DNA from: an uncultured Ruminococcus sp.
GTDB taxonomy: Bacteria; Bacillota; Clostridia; Oscillospirales; Ruminococcaceae
Assembly: GCA_937901485.1 (NCBI GenBank)
Contig: CALGTT010000043.1
Span: 1-9,125, forward strand
Direction: 5' to 3'
Length of the DNA stretch: 9,125 nt
Part shown: piece after piece, positions 1 to 5,736 of the stretch
Layout of the letters: every line of letters starts with the position of its first letter
Position numbering within the stretch: position 1 is the stretch's first letter
Program-made: the position numbers and the translations under genes
The notes under the pieces: generated by a model
Seen by the model: the letters and a program-made list of their open reading frames with translations, nothing else
The model's database searches: none
What the model was told of the DNA's origin: nothing

Positions 1-394
1 AAGTAATCAGCGGCAGGAGAATGAGCCTGGACAGGAATATGAAAATATACTCTCCTGGTATATAGTATTCCAGAATTTTGGTGACATTGATGATCTCAAA
101 CACAACTGAATCTATGATACAATTGCTGAATATGTACCGGCAATCCCTTTTTTTGGCAAGGAAAAAGAGAACAATGTGCGTGGGAAGCGGAAATATGAAC
201 GGCAGAAGGGACATATACATCTGTGTGCCTGTTCCCATGAAAAGCATCTGGTTCACAATTGCAAGAGGAACCAAAATCCCCAGTGCGACTGTCAAAGTGA
301 AGCGTTTGGAATACCGTGGTACAAACAGGAACAGGATCATCATCAGCCGGCAGGCTAATGCGAGGGCAATCGAAAAATCACGGAGAAGTATCAT
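1..394 (-). CDS. Polytopic membrane protein, probable N-terminal sensor part of an AgrC-like histidine kinase (partial)
   Basis: Reading the minus strand from the ATG at 394 gives an open frame of 131 codons to the window edge, beginning MILLRDFSIALALACRL. It is strongly hydrophobic, with about four predicted membrane segments near residues 5-26, 33-53, 58-80 and 115-131, separated by short basic loops such as RYSKR and AKKRD. The start overlaps the stop of the response regulator gene in the arrangement ATGA, so the two are co-transcribed and probably translationally coupled. In AgrC/ComD-type systems a polytopic sensor domain precedes a GHKL ATPase domain and is encoded beside a LytTR regulator; that family knowledge is the only basis for calling this a kinase, because the DHp and ATPase domains would lie outside the window. 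An unrelated membrane protein of the same operon is the alternative. Confidence 0.72.
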   Translation of the reverse strand, partial: MILLRDFSIALALACRLMMILFLFVPRYSKRFTLTVALGILVPLAIVNQMLFMGTGTQMYMSLLPFIFPLPTHIVLFFLAKKRDCRYIFSNCIIDSVVFEIINVTKILEYYIPGEYIFIFLSRLILLPLIT

Positions 395-1134
395 AGCATG
401 TCCTCCTCACTGTCCAGCCAGTAATCATACCATTTTGTGCGGATCTCTGCAAGCAATTTGCGCGAAAGCTGCACGGAGCTGCCGTCACGGAACTGCAGTT
501 CCTCCGTTTTTGAAACCGTCACATGCAGCAGATTGATGATCAGACTTGCACCGCATCGTGCAAACCTTCGGTCTTCGATCAGCACTTTTGCCGCTTCCGC
601 AAAGGAAGTACGGATGGTACTGCTCCGGATGGTCCTGCCGCTTGTCATATGATAGCAGATCGTATTTTTCTGAAGCTCCGCATATAAAATTCCTTCCAGC
701 GGCAGTCGGATCGTACCGTCGGCAGTTCTGACAATGATACTGGTATCCTTTTTGTGCCGGAACATCGTGACTGCCAGATCCAGAACCGGAAAGAGCGTTT
801 CCCGTCTGACGGGCTTGATGATATAATGGAACGGCTGCGCCCGGAACGATTCAATGGCATAATCCTCGCTGGAGGTCAGGTAGATGATCTTTCCGTCATA
901 GCCATCCGTCCGGAGCTGAACACCAAGCTTTACACCATTTGTGTGCGGCATAATGATGTCCAGAATATAAATATCAAAGCCGCCGATTCTTTTGACTTCA
1001 CACATAAGATCATCCGCATGTTCATAGGCAGAAATGATGATCTCATCCTCCGGATGCTCTGCCGCATAGTCCTGCACCAATTCCAGAACCTGTTCACGGC
1101 ATAGGGCTTCATCATCACAGACAGCAATTTTCAT
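391..1134 (-). CDS. LytTR-family response regulator (AgrA/VirR type)
   Basis: This 247-residue protein has the two-domain layout of LytTR regulators. The receiver (about 1-120) shows the acidic pocket CDDE at 6-9, the phosphorylatable Asp59 in LDIIMP, the conserved Thr/Ser in YLTSS (85-89) and Lys107 in IIKP. The DNA-binding LytTR domain (about 131-236) shows ILYAE (149-153), FARCGASLIIN (191-201) and FRDGSSVQLSRK (215-226). Phosphorylation by the membrane partner encoded immediately downstream would control DNA binding. The AGGAGGT-like ribosome site (1141-1146) lies six bases before the ATG and fixes the start. At the position where LytTR proteins commonly have a His/Arg-Ser turn, this one has Cys-Gly-Ala-Ser. 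The short acidic C-terminal extension (DSEEDML) runs into the overlap with the next gene. Target genes are unknown. Confidence 0.93.
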   Translation of the reverse strand: MKIAVCDDEALCREQVLELVQDYAAEHPEDEIIISAYEHADDLMCEVKRIGGFDIYILDIIMPHTNGVKLGVQLRTDGYDGKIIYLTSSEDYAIESFRAQPFHYIIKPVRRETLFPVLDLAVTMFRHKKDTSIIVRTADGTIRLPLEGILYAELQKNTICYHMTSGRTIRSSTIRTSFAEAAKVLIEDRRFARCGASLIINLLHVTVSKTEELQFRDGSSVQLSRKLLAEIRTKWYDYWLDSEEDML

Positions 1135-1164
1135 AGCAGCACCTCCGTATCAGTTATTATTGTT

Positions 1165-1193
1165 ATTATACCACATTCTGCAAGTTTTGTCAA
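1165..1193 (-). promoter_or_regulatory. Consensus sigma-A promoter of the LytTR regulator operon
   Basis: On the minus strand TTGACA (1193-1188) is followed by exactly 17 bases and TATAAT (1170-1165). The -10 box is preceded by TGG, giving an extended -10. Both hexamers match consensus fully. Predicted transcription starts near 1158, leaving a leader of about 24 nt that contains the ribosome binding site at 1141-1146. No obvious operator was seen, so expression is probably high and constitutive unless repressed. Confidence 0.88.
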
Positions 1194-1233
1194 AAATTGT
1201 CAAGGGACTGCTCCGGTCGGAAGCAGTCCCTTG
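1192..1233 (-). terminator. Rho-independent terminator of the dockerin-repeat protein gene
   Basis: A perfect 12-bp inverted repeat (arms 1222-1233 and 1201-1212, sequence CAAGGGACTGCT and its complement) with a loop of about nine bases is followed on the minus strand by ACAATTTTT. It lies 22 bp beyond the stop codon of the large secreted protein gene. The T-run shares bases with the -35 box of the next promoter. On the plus strand the hairpin is not followed by Ts, so termination should be one-directional. Confidence 0.85.
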
Positions 1234-1254
1234 AAACATGAAGAGAATCACAGA

Positions 1255-4200
1255 TTATTGTGCAAGATAGTCTGCCAGAGTTCCCTCGTAGCCGGAGCCG
1301 ACTGCTGCGGCATACTGGAGGATCAGTGCCGCGTCAGCTGCATCAAAGCTGCCGCTTGCATTGACATCCGCATTGGCTTCCTGCTGTGCAGTCATACCGC
1401 TTGCGCTGCCGGTACCCACGGCTGCTGCCGCTACCAGAATGCGTGCGGCATCCACTGCATCCACCGTACTGTCATCGTTGACATCACCCAGAACACCAGC
1501 TTCTGCGGAGAAGAATACATTGCCGGAAACATCCGGTACTGCGTGCGTCTGACCAAAGATGTTGCCGATGGTGACGTTTGTGATCTTCAGCTCGCCCGCT
1601 GCATCCGCATTTTCATCATTGCTGCCAACAGTTACCTGGATCTCCTCTACAGACGCATAGGTATCGTCTGCATAGAGGTGATTCGGATCAAAACGCACTT
1701 CAGGATTATACACGATCACATTGTATTGTGTTTCAGAGATCCGATTGAATTCTGCTTTGCAGCTATAACCGCCTACGAGGACATCACGAATGCCAAGATC
1801 GGATTCGCTGACAAGCTCCATCTGGAAGCTCAGCACATCGCCGATCAGCATCATTTCCGAATCAGCCGGACGTAAGGTGACTACAGCATTGCCGGTCTCC
1901 GTATCCACGGCAGTATCCGCAGCGAAAGAACCGTTAAACTCTGTGAACCAGAGTCTGTCCGTCATGGGGTACGGCAGGTAGCTGACACTGCCGCCGCTTA
2001 CATAGTTCATCAGCATTGCAAAGTCGGAAGCATTGACAGTACCGTCACAGTTCATATCATGCTCGAAATCGTACTTATCTGCTTCAGAGGGCAGATAACC
2101 GCTCAGCATATAGGCATCATTTTTGTCAATATTGCCATCGCCGTTCAGATCGCCGAATACCGGTGTATCCTCGGCAGCCGCAGTGAAGGTGATCTCTGCA
2201 AAGGAATCATCAATTGCCGCAGTCTGACCATAGACGCTGCCGATATAGGCGTTTGTGATCTCTACCTTGCCTGTAACCTCTGCGGTGATCTCAGCAGCTC
2301 TTTCCACAGTCACACAAAGCCTGTCAATAACCAGATCGGATGTATTCGCATTACCGCTGTTGTAAACAACAACAAACATCTCTGTTGCGGAGATCGGATA
2401 TATTTTTGTGATACAGCTTTCGCCCTCTGCGTAGACATCCGTGAGGAACAGGTTGGAATTCTCCGGAACTGATACATTAAATGCCATCACATCGCCCATT
2501 GCGGAAGCTGTGCTTGGGAAAAGATAGGTGGTAACATACTGTAACGTTTCGTGGGTCTGGCAGTGATCCGCATTGAATCCGCACTGGTAATCCGCATAAT
2601 TTGTTTCCCAATCTGCGTCCGTGCCGGCTGCCGGAAGTGATGTGATGTCGCCGAAGAAATGATTGTATACTGTGATGTAGTCGCAGGCATTGACAGCACC
2701 GTCCGCATTCATGTCATAGGCTTCGTTATAGGCTTCACCATTTGCGATGTGCCGCATGAGCCAGTCTGCATCATTGAGAGAAACATTGCCGTTCTCGTCC
2801 AGATCACCGAACACGCGCTCAGAATCAGAAGCCGGGAAGGAAACATGTGCAGTGGCATCTGCAAGCGGTACGGACTGACCGGAAAGTGTGATAATGGAGG
2901 CATTGGTGATCGTCACATCACCTTCAGCAGCAGTGTAGATGCCTTTGGTACGGGATACATACACCTTGATGCTCTTGAGCATATCATAGTATTCCTGTGC
3001 AAAATTGCTGTTCGGATCATAGGTTACTTTTGGAATGCTGGCAACCACGCGGAGCTTGCCGTCACTTGTATAGACCGTTGACACTTTCAGGGCATTGCTG
3101 TTTACAATCACACCGTCAATGTACAGATCGGAATCCTCGCTGACCTCTACATCAAAAGTCAGTGCGTCATAAACCGGAAGGGAATCCTGACCTGCCGGAA
3201 CGAAATCCAGCTCTGTGAGCGTCGCTTCTGCTTCCGCTGTAATGTCCGTGCCTGTCAGCGTACCGTCAAAGTTCTCATAATTGCTTGCCCACTGCTTGTT
3301 CTCAATATTGTAGGGCAGATAGGGAATTGTGCCGTTGATGTAATTGACAAGCAGTACATAGTCAGCAGCATTGATTTTTCCATCGGTGTTGAAGTCATAT
3401 TCTGCTGTGTAGCCCAGCGTTTCGGGGAGACCGATCTGACCGAGCATGGACTCTGCATCCTCATCTGTCAGTTCGCTGTCATTGTTGACATCACCGAAGA
3501 AGCTGTCATGCGCAGAAGCTGCCGGAAAGATGTAGTCAGCGGAAGAATCATTGATTGCTGCGGTCTCGCCGTAAAGACTGCCGATGTGAGCATCGGTGAT
3601 GCTGACTGTACCAGCCTCTGCCTCGGTGGGAGAACCGCCGCGGGATACAGTCACATTGAGCTTGTCCAGCGTCATCACAGAGTCATTGGTGCTATTGGGA
3701 TTGTAAATGATCACATACATCTCTGAATCGGAGATCTGACGAGCAGCAGTCACGCAGTTCTCGCCGTCCGCATACACATCTTCAAGCCAAAGACCGGTAC
3801 CCTCCGGAATGGATGCGCGGAAGGAGATCACATCGCCCATTGCCTGACCAGCCGCGGACGGATAGAGGTAGTTTGTCGCATAGCCCCACATCGAATAGGC
3901 AGTGCAGGTGTCCGCATTGAAGGTGCAGTCAAAATCGCCGTATTCCAGCTGCCAGTTTTCATTTGACGCACTGATGGGGAGATAGTAGATGTTGCCGAGG
4001 ATATGCTGATAGAGCAGTGCATAGTCAGCCGCATCCAGCTCCTTGTCAGAGTTCATATCGTAGTCAGCTCTGTAGGTACCAGTGTATGCAAGATAGTCCA
4101 GCAGAACATCCATGTCATCCATAGCCACATTGCCATCATCATTCAGGTCAGCGAACAGCGGATCCGGATCGCCATCGGTATCCGGCAGCTCGACAGGGCC

Positions 4201-5040
4201 CTCCGGCTCAACAGTGAATGCCGGATAGGAAACAGTTGCTGTGCTGGCTGCAACGTGAGCAGTCTGACCATAGATATTGCCAATGTACGCATACCCAATG
4301 CTGACATCGCCTTCCACAGCTGCGCCGCTTGCATCCGTGCTGCTGACAGAAACGGAAATATCTGCGATCTCAATATCCCACGCCTCATAATCGTCCAGAT
4401 TCATGACGATCACATACCATTGGTTATCAGAAAGCGCGTAGGTTTCAACCGTGCAGCTGCTGCCGCTGACGAACACATCGTTGATCTTCAGCGCGGATGC
4501 TTCATCGGTTTCTGCCATAAAGCAGAAAACATCACCCAGCTTGTAGTCCGTGCCTGCCGGAATAAAGGATGCGCTGGCAGAAAACTCCGGATCCTCAGCC
4601 TGTACATTCTCGGCAGTAAAGGTAATCCCCTGATCTGCATAGTTTGCAGTCCACTCTGGATCGGTGTAGTCACCGGGGATATACTGTATGTTTCCGGAAA
4701 TATAATTGCGCATCACGGCATAGTCACAAGCATTCAGTATGCCATCGCTGTTCAGGTCGTACTGGAGTGCATACTCCATGCCATATGCCAGATTTTTCAG
4801 GAACATCACAGCATCGGTGTCATCCACGAGCGCGTCACCGTTGAAGTCACCGTATACCATCTCATTTTCTTCTGTCACAGCGTCATCCTGCACGGTGGAA
4901 TCCTCTGTTTCTGCTGCGGTCAGTACGGCATCTGTTTCAAGAGCCTGTACGGACACGCTTGCCGGCAGACTGTAGCTGCCTGCCATGCTGCTGACAAGTG
5001 TTGCTGCAAGCAGACCTGCCATCACCTTTTTGTAGTTCAT
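1255..5040 (-). CDS. Secreted multi-dockerin protein: five dockerin/beta-module units plus terminal dockerin
   Basis: This is a 1261-residue exported protein. Start: the ATG at 5040 is preceded by AGGAGG (5048-5053) at seven bases and begins a Sec signal peptide (MNYKK, hydrophobic MAGLLAATLV, probable cleavage after VQA near residue 33). The open frame extends upstream to 5199, but that start has no ribosome site and the extension is not signal-like. After an acidic linker (34-62) come units at about 63-277, 295-512, 513-741, 742-958 and 961-1180, then a dockerin at 1183-1261. Every dockerin has two EF-hand loops of the D-x-N/D-x-D/N-G form; all twelve keep Asp at loop positions 1 and 12 (65/76, 95/106, 298/309, 328/339, 517/528, 549/560, 746/757, 776/787, 964/975, 995/1006, 1186/1197, 1225/1236). 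No catalytic domain, LPXTG motif or C-terminal anchor is seen. Dockerins bind cohesins of scaffoldins in cellulosome-like systems. A structural, adhesive or scaffold role is inferred; the partner is unknown. Confidence 0.9.
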   Translation of the reverse strand: MNYKKVMAGLLAATLVSSMAGSYSLPASVSVQALETDAVLTAAETEDSTVQDDAVTEENEMVYGDFNGDALVDDTDAVMFLKNLAYGMEYALQYDLNSDGILNACDYAVMRNYISGNIQYIPGDYTDPEWTANYADQGITFTAENVQAEDPEFSASASFIPAGTDYKLGDVFCFMAETDEASALKINDVFVSGSSCTVETYALSDNQWYVIVMNLDDYEAWDIEIADISVSVSSTDASGAAVEGDVSIGYAYIGNIYGQTAHVAASTATVSYPAFTVEPEGPVELPDTDGDPDPLFADLNDDGNVAMDDMDVLLDYLAYTGTYRADYDMNSDKELDAADYALLYQHILGNIYYLPISASNENWQLEYGDFDCTFNADTCTAYSMWGYATNYLYPSAAGQAMGDVISFRASIPEGTGLWLEDVYADGENCVTAARQISDSEMYVIIYNPNSTNDSVMTLDKLNVTVSRGGSPTEAEAGTVSITDAHIGSLYGETAAINDSSADYIFPAASAHDSFFGDVNNDSELTDEDAESMLGQIGLPETLGYTAEYDFNTDGKINAADYVLLVNYINGTIPYLPYNIENKQWASNYENFDGTLTGTDITAEAEATLTELDFVPAGQDSLPVYDALTFDVEVSEDSDLYIDGVIVNSNALKVSTVYTSDGKLRVVASIPKVTYDPNSNFAQEYYDMLKSIKVYVSRTKGIYTAAEGDVTITNASIITLSGQSVPLADATAHVSFPASDSERVFGDLDENGNVSLNDADWLMRHIANGEAYNEAYDMNADGAVNACDYITVYNHFFGDITSLPAAGTDADWETNYADYQCGFNADHCQTHETLQYVTTYLFPSTASAMGDVMAFNVSVPENSNLFLTDVYAEGESCITKIYPISATEMFVVVYNSGNANTSDLVIDRLCVTVERAAEITAEVTGKVEITNAYIGSVYGQTAAIDDSFAEITFTAAAEDTPVFGDLNGDGNIDKNDAYMLSGYLPSEADKYDFEHDMNCDGTVNASDFAMLMNYVSGGSVSYLPYPMTDRLWFTEFNGSFAADTAVDTETGNAVVTLRPADSEMMLIGDVLSFQMELVSESDLGIRDVLVGGYSCKAEFNRISETQYNVIVYNPEVRFDPNHLYADDTYASVEEIQVTVGSNDENADAAGELKITNVTIGNIFGQTHAVPDVSGNVFFSAEAGVLGDVNDDSTVDAVDAARILVAAAAVGTGSASGMTAQQEANADVNASGSFDAADAALILQYAAAVGSGYEGTLADYLAQ
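1258..4854 (-). repeat. Five protein-level tandem units of about 215-230 residues plus a terminal dockerin
   Basis: Approximate unit positions in the DNA are 4854-4210, 4158-3505, 3504-2818, 2817-2167 and 2160-1501, with the terminal dockerin at 1494-1258. Each unit has an EF-hand pair, a W-x-x-(N/E/F)-(Y/F) segment, a GDV-x-F-like strand, an L-x-(I/L)-x-DV-like strand, a Y-x-V-(I/V)-x-YN-like strand and a closing G-x-V-x-IT-(N/D)-x-x-IG-x-x-YGQT motif ending in an F-x-A strand. Units 2 and 4 resemble each other most; 1, 3 and 5 share other features. The copies are diverged at amino-acid level and are not recent DNA duplications. Confidence 0.82.
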
Positions 5041-5119
5041 ACATCGTCCTCCTGTGATTCTTTTCCGGTCATCGTCCGGAATTTCAGCGCACTGTATATT
5101 CCTCATCAGTGCCAAAACG

Positions 5120-5128
5120 ATTATAACA
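5120..5128 (-). promoter_or_regulatory. Extended -10 promoter candidate for the multi-dockerin gene
   Basis: On the minus strand TATAAT (5125-5120) is preceded by TGT, forming an extended -10 box. A start near 5113 would give a leader of about 72 nt with the AGGAGG site at 5053-5048. No good -35 hexamer is present at 16-18 bases, which is tolerated for extended -10 promoters. A stronger upstream promoter (5505-5533) could also serve the gene through a long leader. Confidence 0.55.
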
Positions 5129-5152
5129 TAATATCCAATGTAAAAATCACCA

Positions 5153-5260
5153 TGCAGGAAATTCGACCATTTTTGCAAGGAATTTGTCTGCCAGTGCATT
5201 CATAACCGTTCATCCCCGTACCAATATCAATTTACTGTAAAAACGGTCGAATTCCCTGCA
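5153..5260. repeat. 108-bp element bounded by 22-bp inverted arms
   Basis: The left arm (5153-5174, TGCAGGAAATTCGACC then ATTTTT) and right arm (5239-5260) are inverted copies matching at 20 of 22 positions, separated by 64 bases. Both differences give A-C mismatches if the plus strand folds but G-U pairs if the minus strand is transcribed, so the minus-strand RNA can form an uninterrupted 22-bp stem. No flanking target duplication was found. It may be an RNA leader structure, a protein-binding palindrome or the remnant of a small transposable element. Confidence 0.6.
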
Positions 5261-5284
5261 CTGCGGTTTCCATCGTGAGCTTTA

Positions 5285-5293
5285 TGGTATACT
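5285..5293 (+). promoter_or_regulatory. Possible plus-strand extended -10 promoter facing the hairpin cluster
   Basis: TGG followed by TATACT (5288-5293) forms an extended -10 box. The nearest -35-like hexamer, TTTCCA at 5267-5272, is only 15 bases upstream and weak. A transcript starting near 5300 would run through the GC-rich hairpins and reach the T-rich stretch at 5407-5416 after about 115 nt. No protein gene follows. This is a candidate only. Confidence 0.3.
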
Positions 5294-5317
5294 ATTACTA
5301 TGTAAATTCTAAATCTT

Positions 5318-5498
5318 AAATAAAAAGCGGGACTCGGGGGTGCAACCCCCGCATATCCCTCCCCCGCTTTGCGGGGGAGGTGCCGCCGAACGTCGGCGGT
5401 GGGGGCATTTTTGTTTCTCTATCCGAGTTCAGGAACAGCATCATTTTAGTTTTTACGAACTATTAGCAGGAAATTCCTCAGCACATCACACATATTAT
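5318..5498 (-). ncRNA. Candidate structured non-coding RNA or attenuated leader
   Basis: The near-consensus promoter at 5505-5533 would start a minus-strand RNA near 5498. It contains no ORF with a credible ribosome site, passes through the palindromic cluster (5330-5430) and reaches GCTTTTTATTT at 5328-5318, where an intrinsic stop is plausible. The product would be about 180 nt, with an unstructured first third and a strongly folded second part. If polymerase reads through, the same RNA becomes a 458-nt leader for the multi-dockerin gene. It does not match a known RNA family I can recognise. Confidence 0.4.
5330..5430. repeat. GC-rich palindromic repeat cluster (REP-like), possible bidirectional terminator
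   Basis: Three nested hairpins lie here: GGGGG/CCCCC around a 5-base loop (5336-5350), a perfect 10-bp stem with a TTT loop (5358-5380) and a 7-bp CCGCCGA stem with an ACG loop (5383-5399). CCCCC (5346-5350) can also pair with GGGGG (5401-5405), and ACTCGG (5332-5337) with CCGAGT (5423-5428). ATTTTTGTTT follows on the plus side and GCTTTTTATTT on the minus side. The island is far richer in GC than the flanking intergenic DNA. It resembles dispersed palindromes I recall from gut Clostridia; copy number cannot be tested here. Confidence 0.7.
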
Positions 5499-5611
5499 GT
5501 ACCCAGTATAGCACATTTTGAAACAAATGTCAATTATGTTTTTCATTTGCTGTGTTCTTTCGTAAAAAATGCAGAAAAATGTCGGAACGAAGAACTGTAA
5601 CCATTTGTTCA
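5431..5611. other. AT-rich intergenic segment with no gene seen
   Basis: Apart from the promoter at 5505-5533, this segment shows only short AT-rich inverted repeats such as CATTT/AAATG around 5513-5529. A plus-strand frame crossing it (5340-5600) begins inside the palindromic cluster, lacks a ribosome binding site and has no protein-like composition, so no coding gene is called. Confidence 0.6.
5505..5533 (-). promoter_or_regulatory. Near-perfect orphan sigma-A promoter upstream of the hairpin cluster
   Basis: On the minus strand TTGACA (5533-5528) is followed by exactly 17 bases and TATACT (5510-5505), an 11 of 12 match to consensus with ideal spacing. Predicted start is an A at 5500 or 5498. 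No coding gene begins within 450 bp; the first is the multi-dockerin gene at 5040. Confidence 0.75.
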
Positions 5612-5641
5612 TTTACATTATGTGTCGAAATATGTTATACT
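5612..5641 (+). promoter_or_regulatory. Upstream promoter candidate (P1) for the L,D-transpeptidase gene
   Basis: TTTACA (5612-5617), an 18-base spacer and TATACT (5636-5641), the latter preceded by TGT, form a plausible extended -10 sigma-A promoter. It would give a leader of about 90 nt. A second TATAAT at 5655-5660 lacks a -35 partner. Confidence 0.55.
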
Positions 5642-5699
5642 TAGTATGGTAAATTATAATCAGGGGATAGTGGGGGATTTTTCGCATACAATGATCCGC

Positions 5700-5708
5700 T
5701 GATATAAT
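5700..5708 (+). promoter_or_regulatory. Proximal extended -10 promoter candidate (P2) for the L,D-transpeptidase gene
   Basis: TGATATAAT is a full extended -10 motif. A start near 5715 would leave a leader of about 22 nt containing AAAGGA (5721-5726). The -35 region is poor. The box lies in a small palindrome, CTGAT-ATA-ATCAG (5699-5711). Confidence 0.4.
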
Positions 5709-5736
5709 CAGTTCACGCAGAAAGGAATGAAACGTT

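Noticed and set aside
78..536. Plus-strand 152-codon frame
   Set aside because: It lies antisense to the membrane protein and response regulator genes, which have clear starts, domains and an ATGA overlap.
5041..5199. N-terminal extension of the multi-dockerin frame up to an ATG at 5199
   Set aside because: There is no ribosome site before 5199. The ATG at 5040 has an ideal AGGAGG and opens a typical signal peptide, and the extension would place 53 non-signal residues before it.
5147..5203. Small minus-strand ORF of 18 codons (MNALADKFLAKMVEFPAW) with a weak GGGGA nine bases upstream, and an overlapping 30-codon ORF (5121-5213)
   Set aside because: Both are too short to separate from chance, and their ends coincide with the inverted-repeat arm, which explains the sequence better.
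1231..5205. Long plus-strand open frames opposite the multi-dockerin gene (for example 4003-5205, 400 codons, and 1231-1875)
   Set aside because: They mirror the codon usage of the minus-strand gene, lack ribosome sites and give Cys/Ile/His-rich products without domain features.
5205..5213. ACCGTTCAT, a match to the degenerate LytTR half-site
   Set aside because: LytTR sites are normally paired direct repeats at 12-13 bp, and no partner is present. A single match to such a loose motif is expected about once per kilobase.
5340..5600. 86-codon plus-strand frame in the intergenic region
   Set aside because: It begins within the palindromic cluster, has no ribosome site and its composition follows the hairpin sequence.
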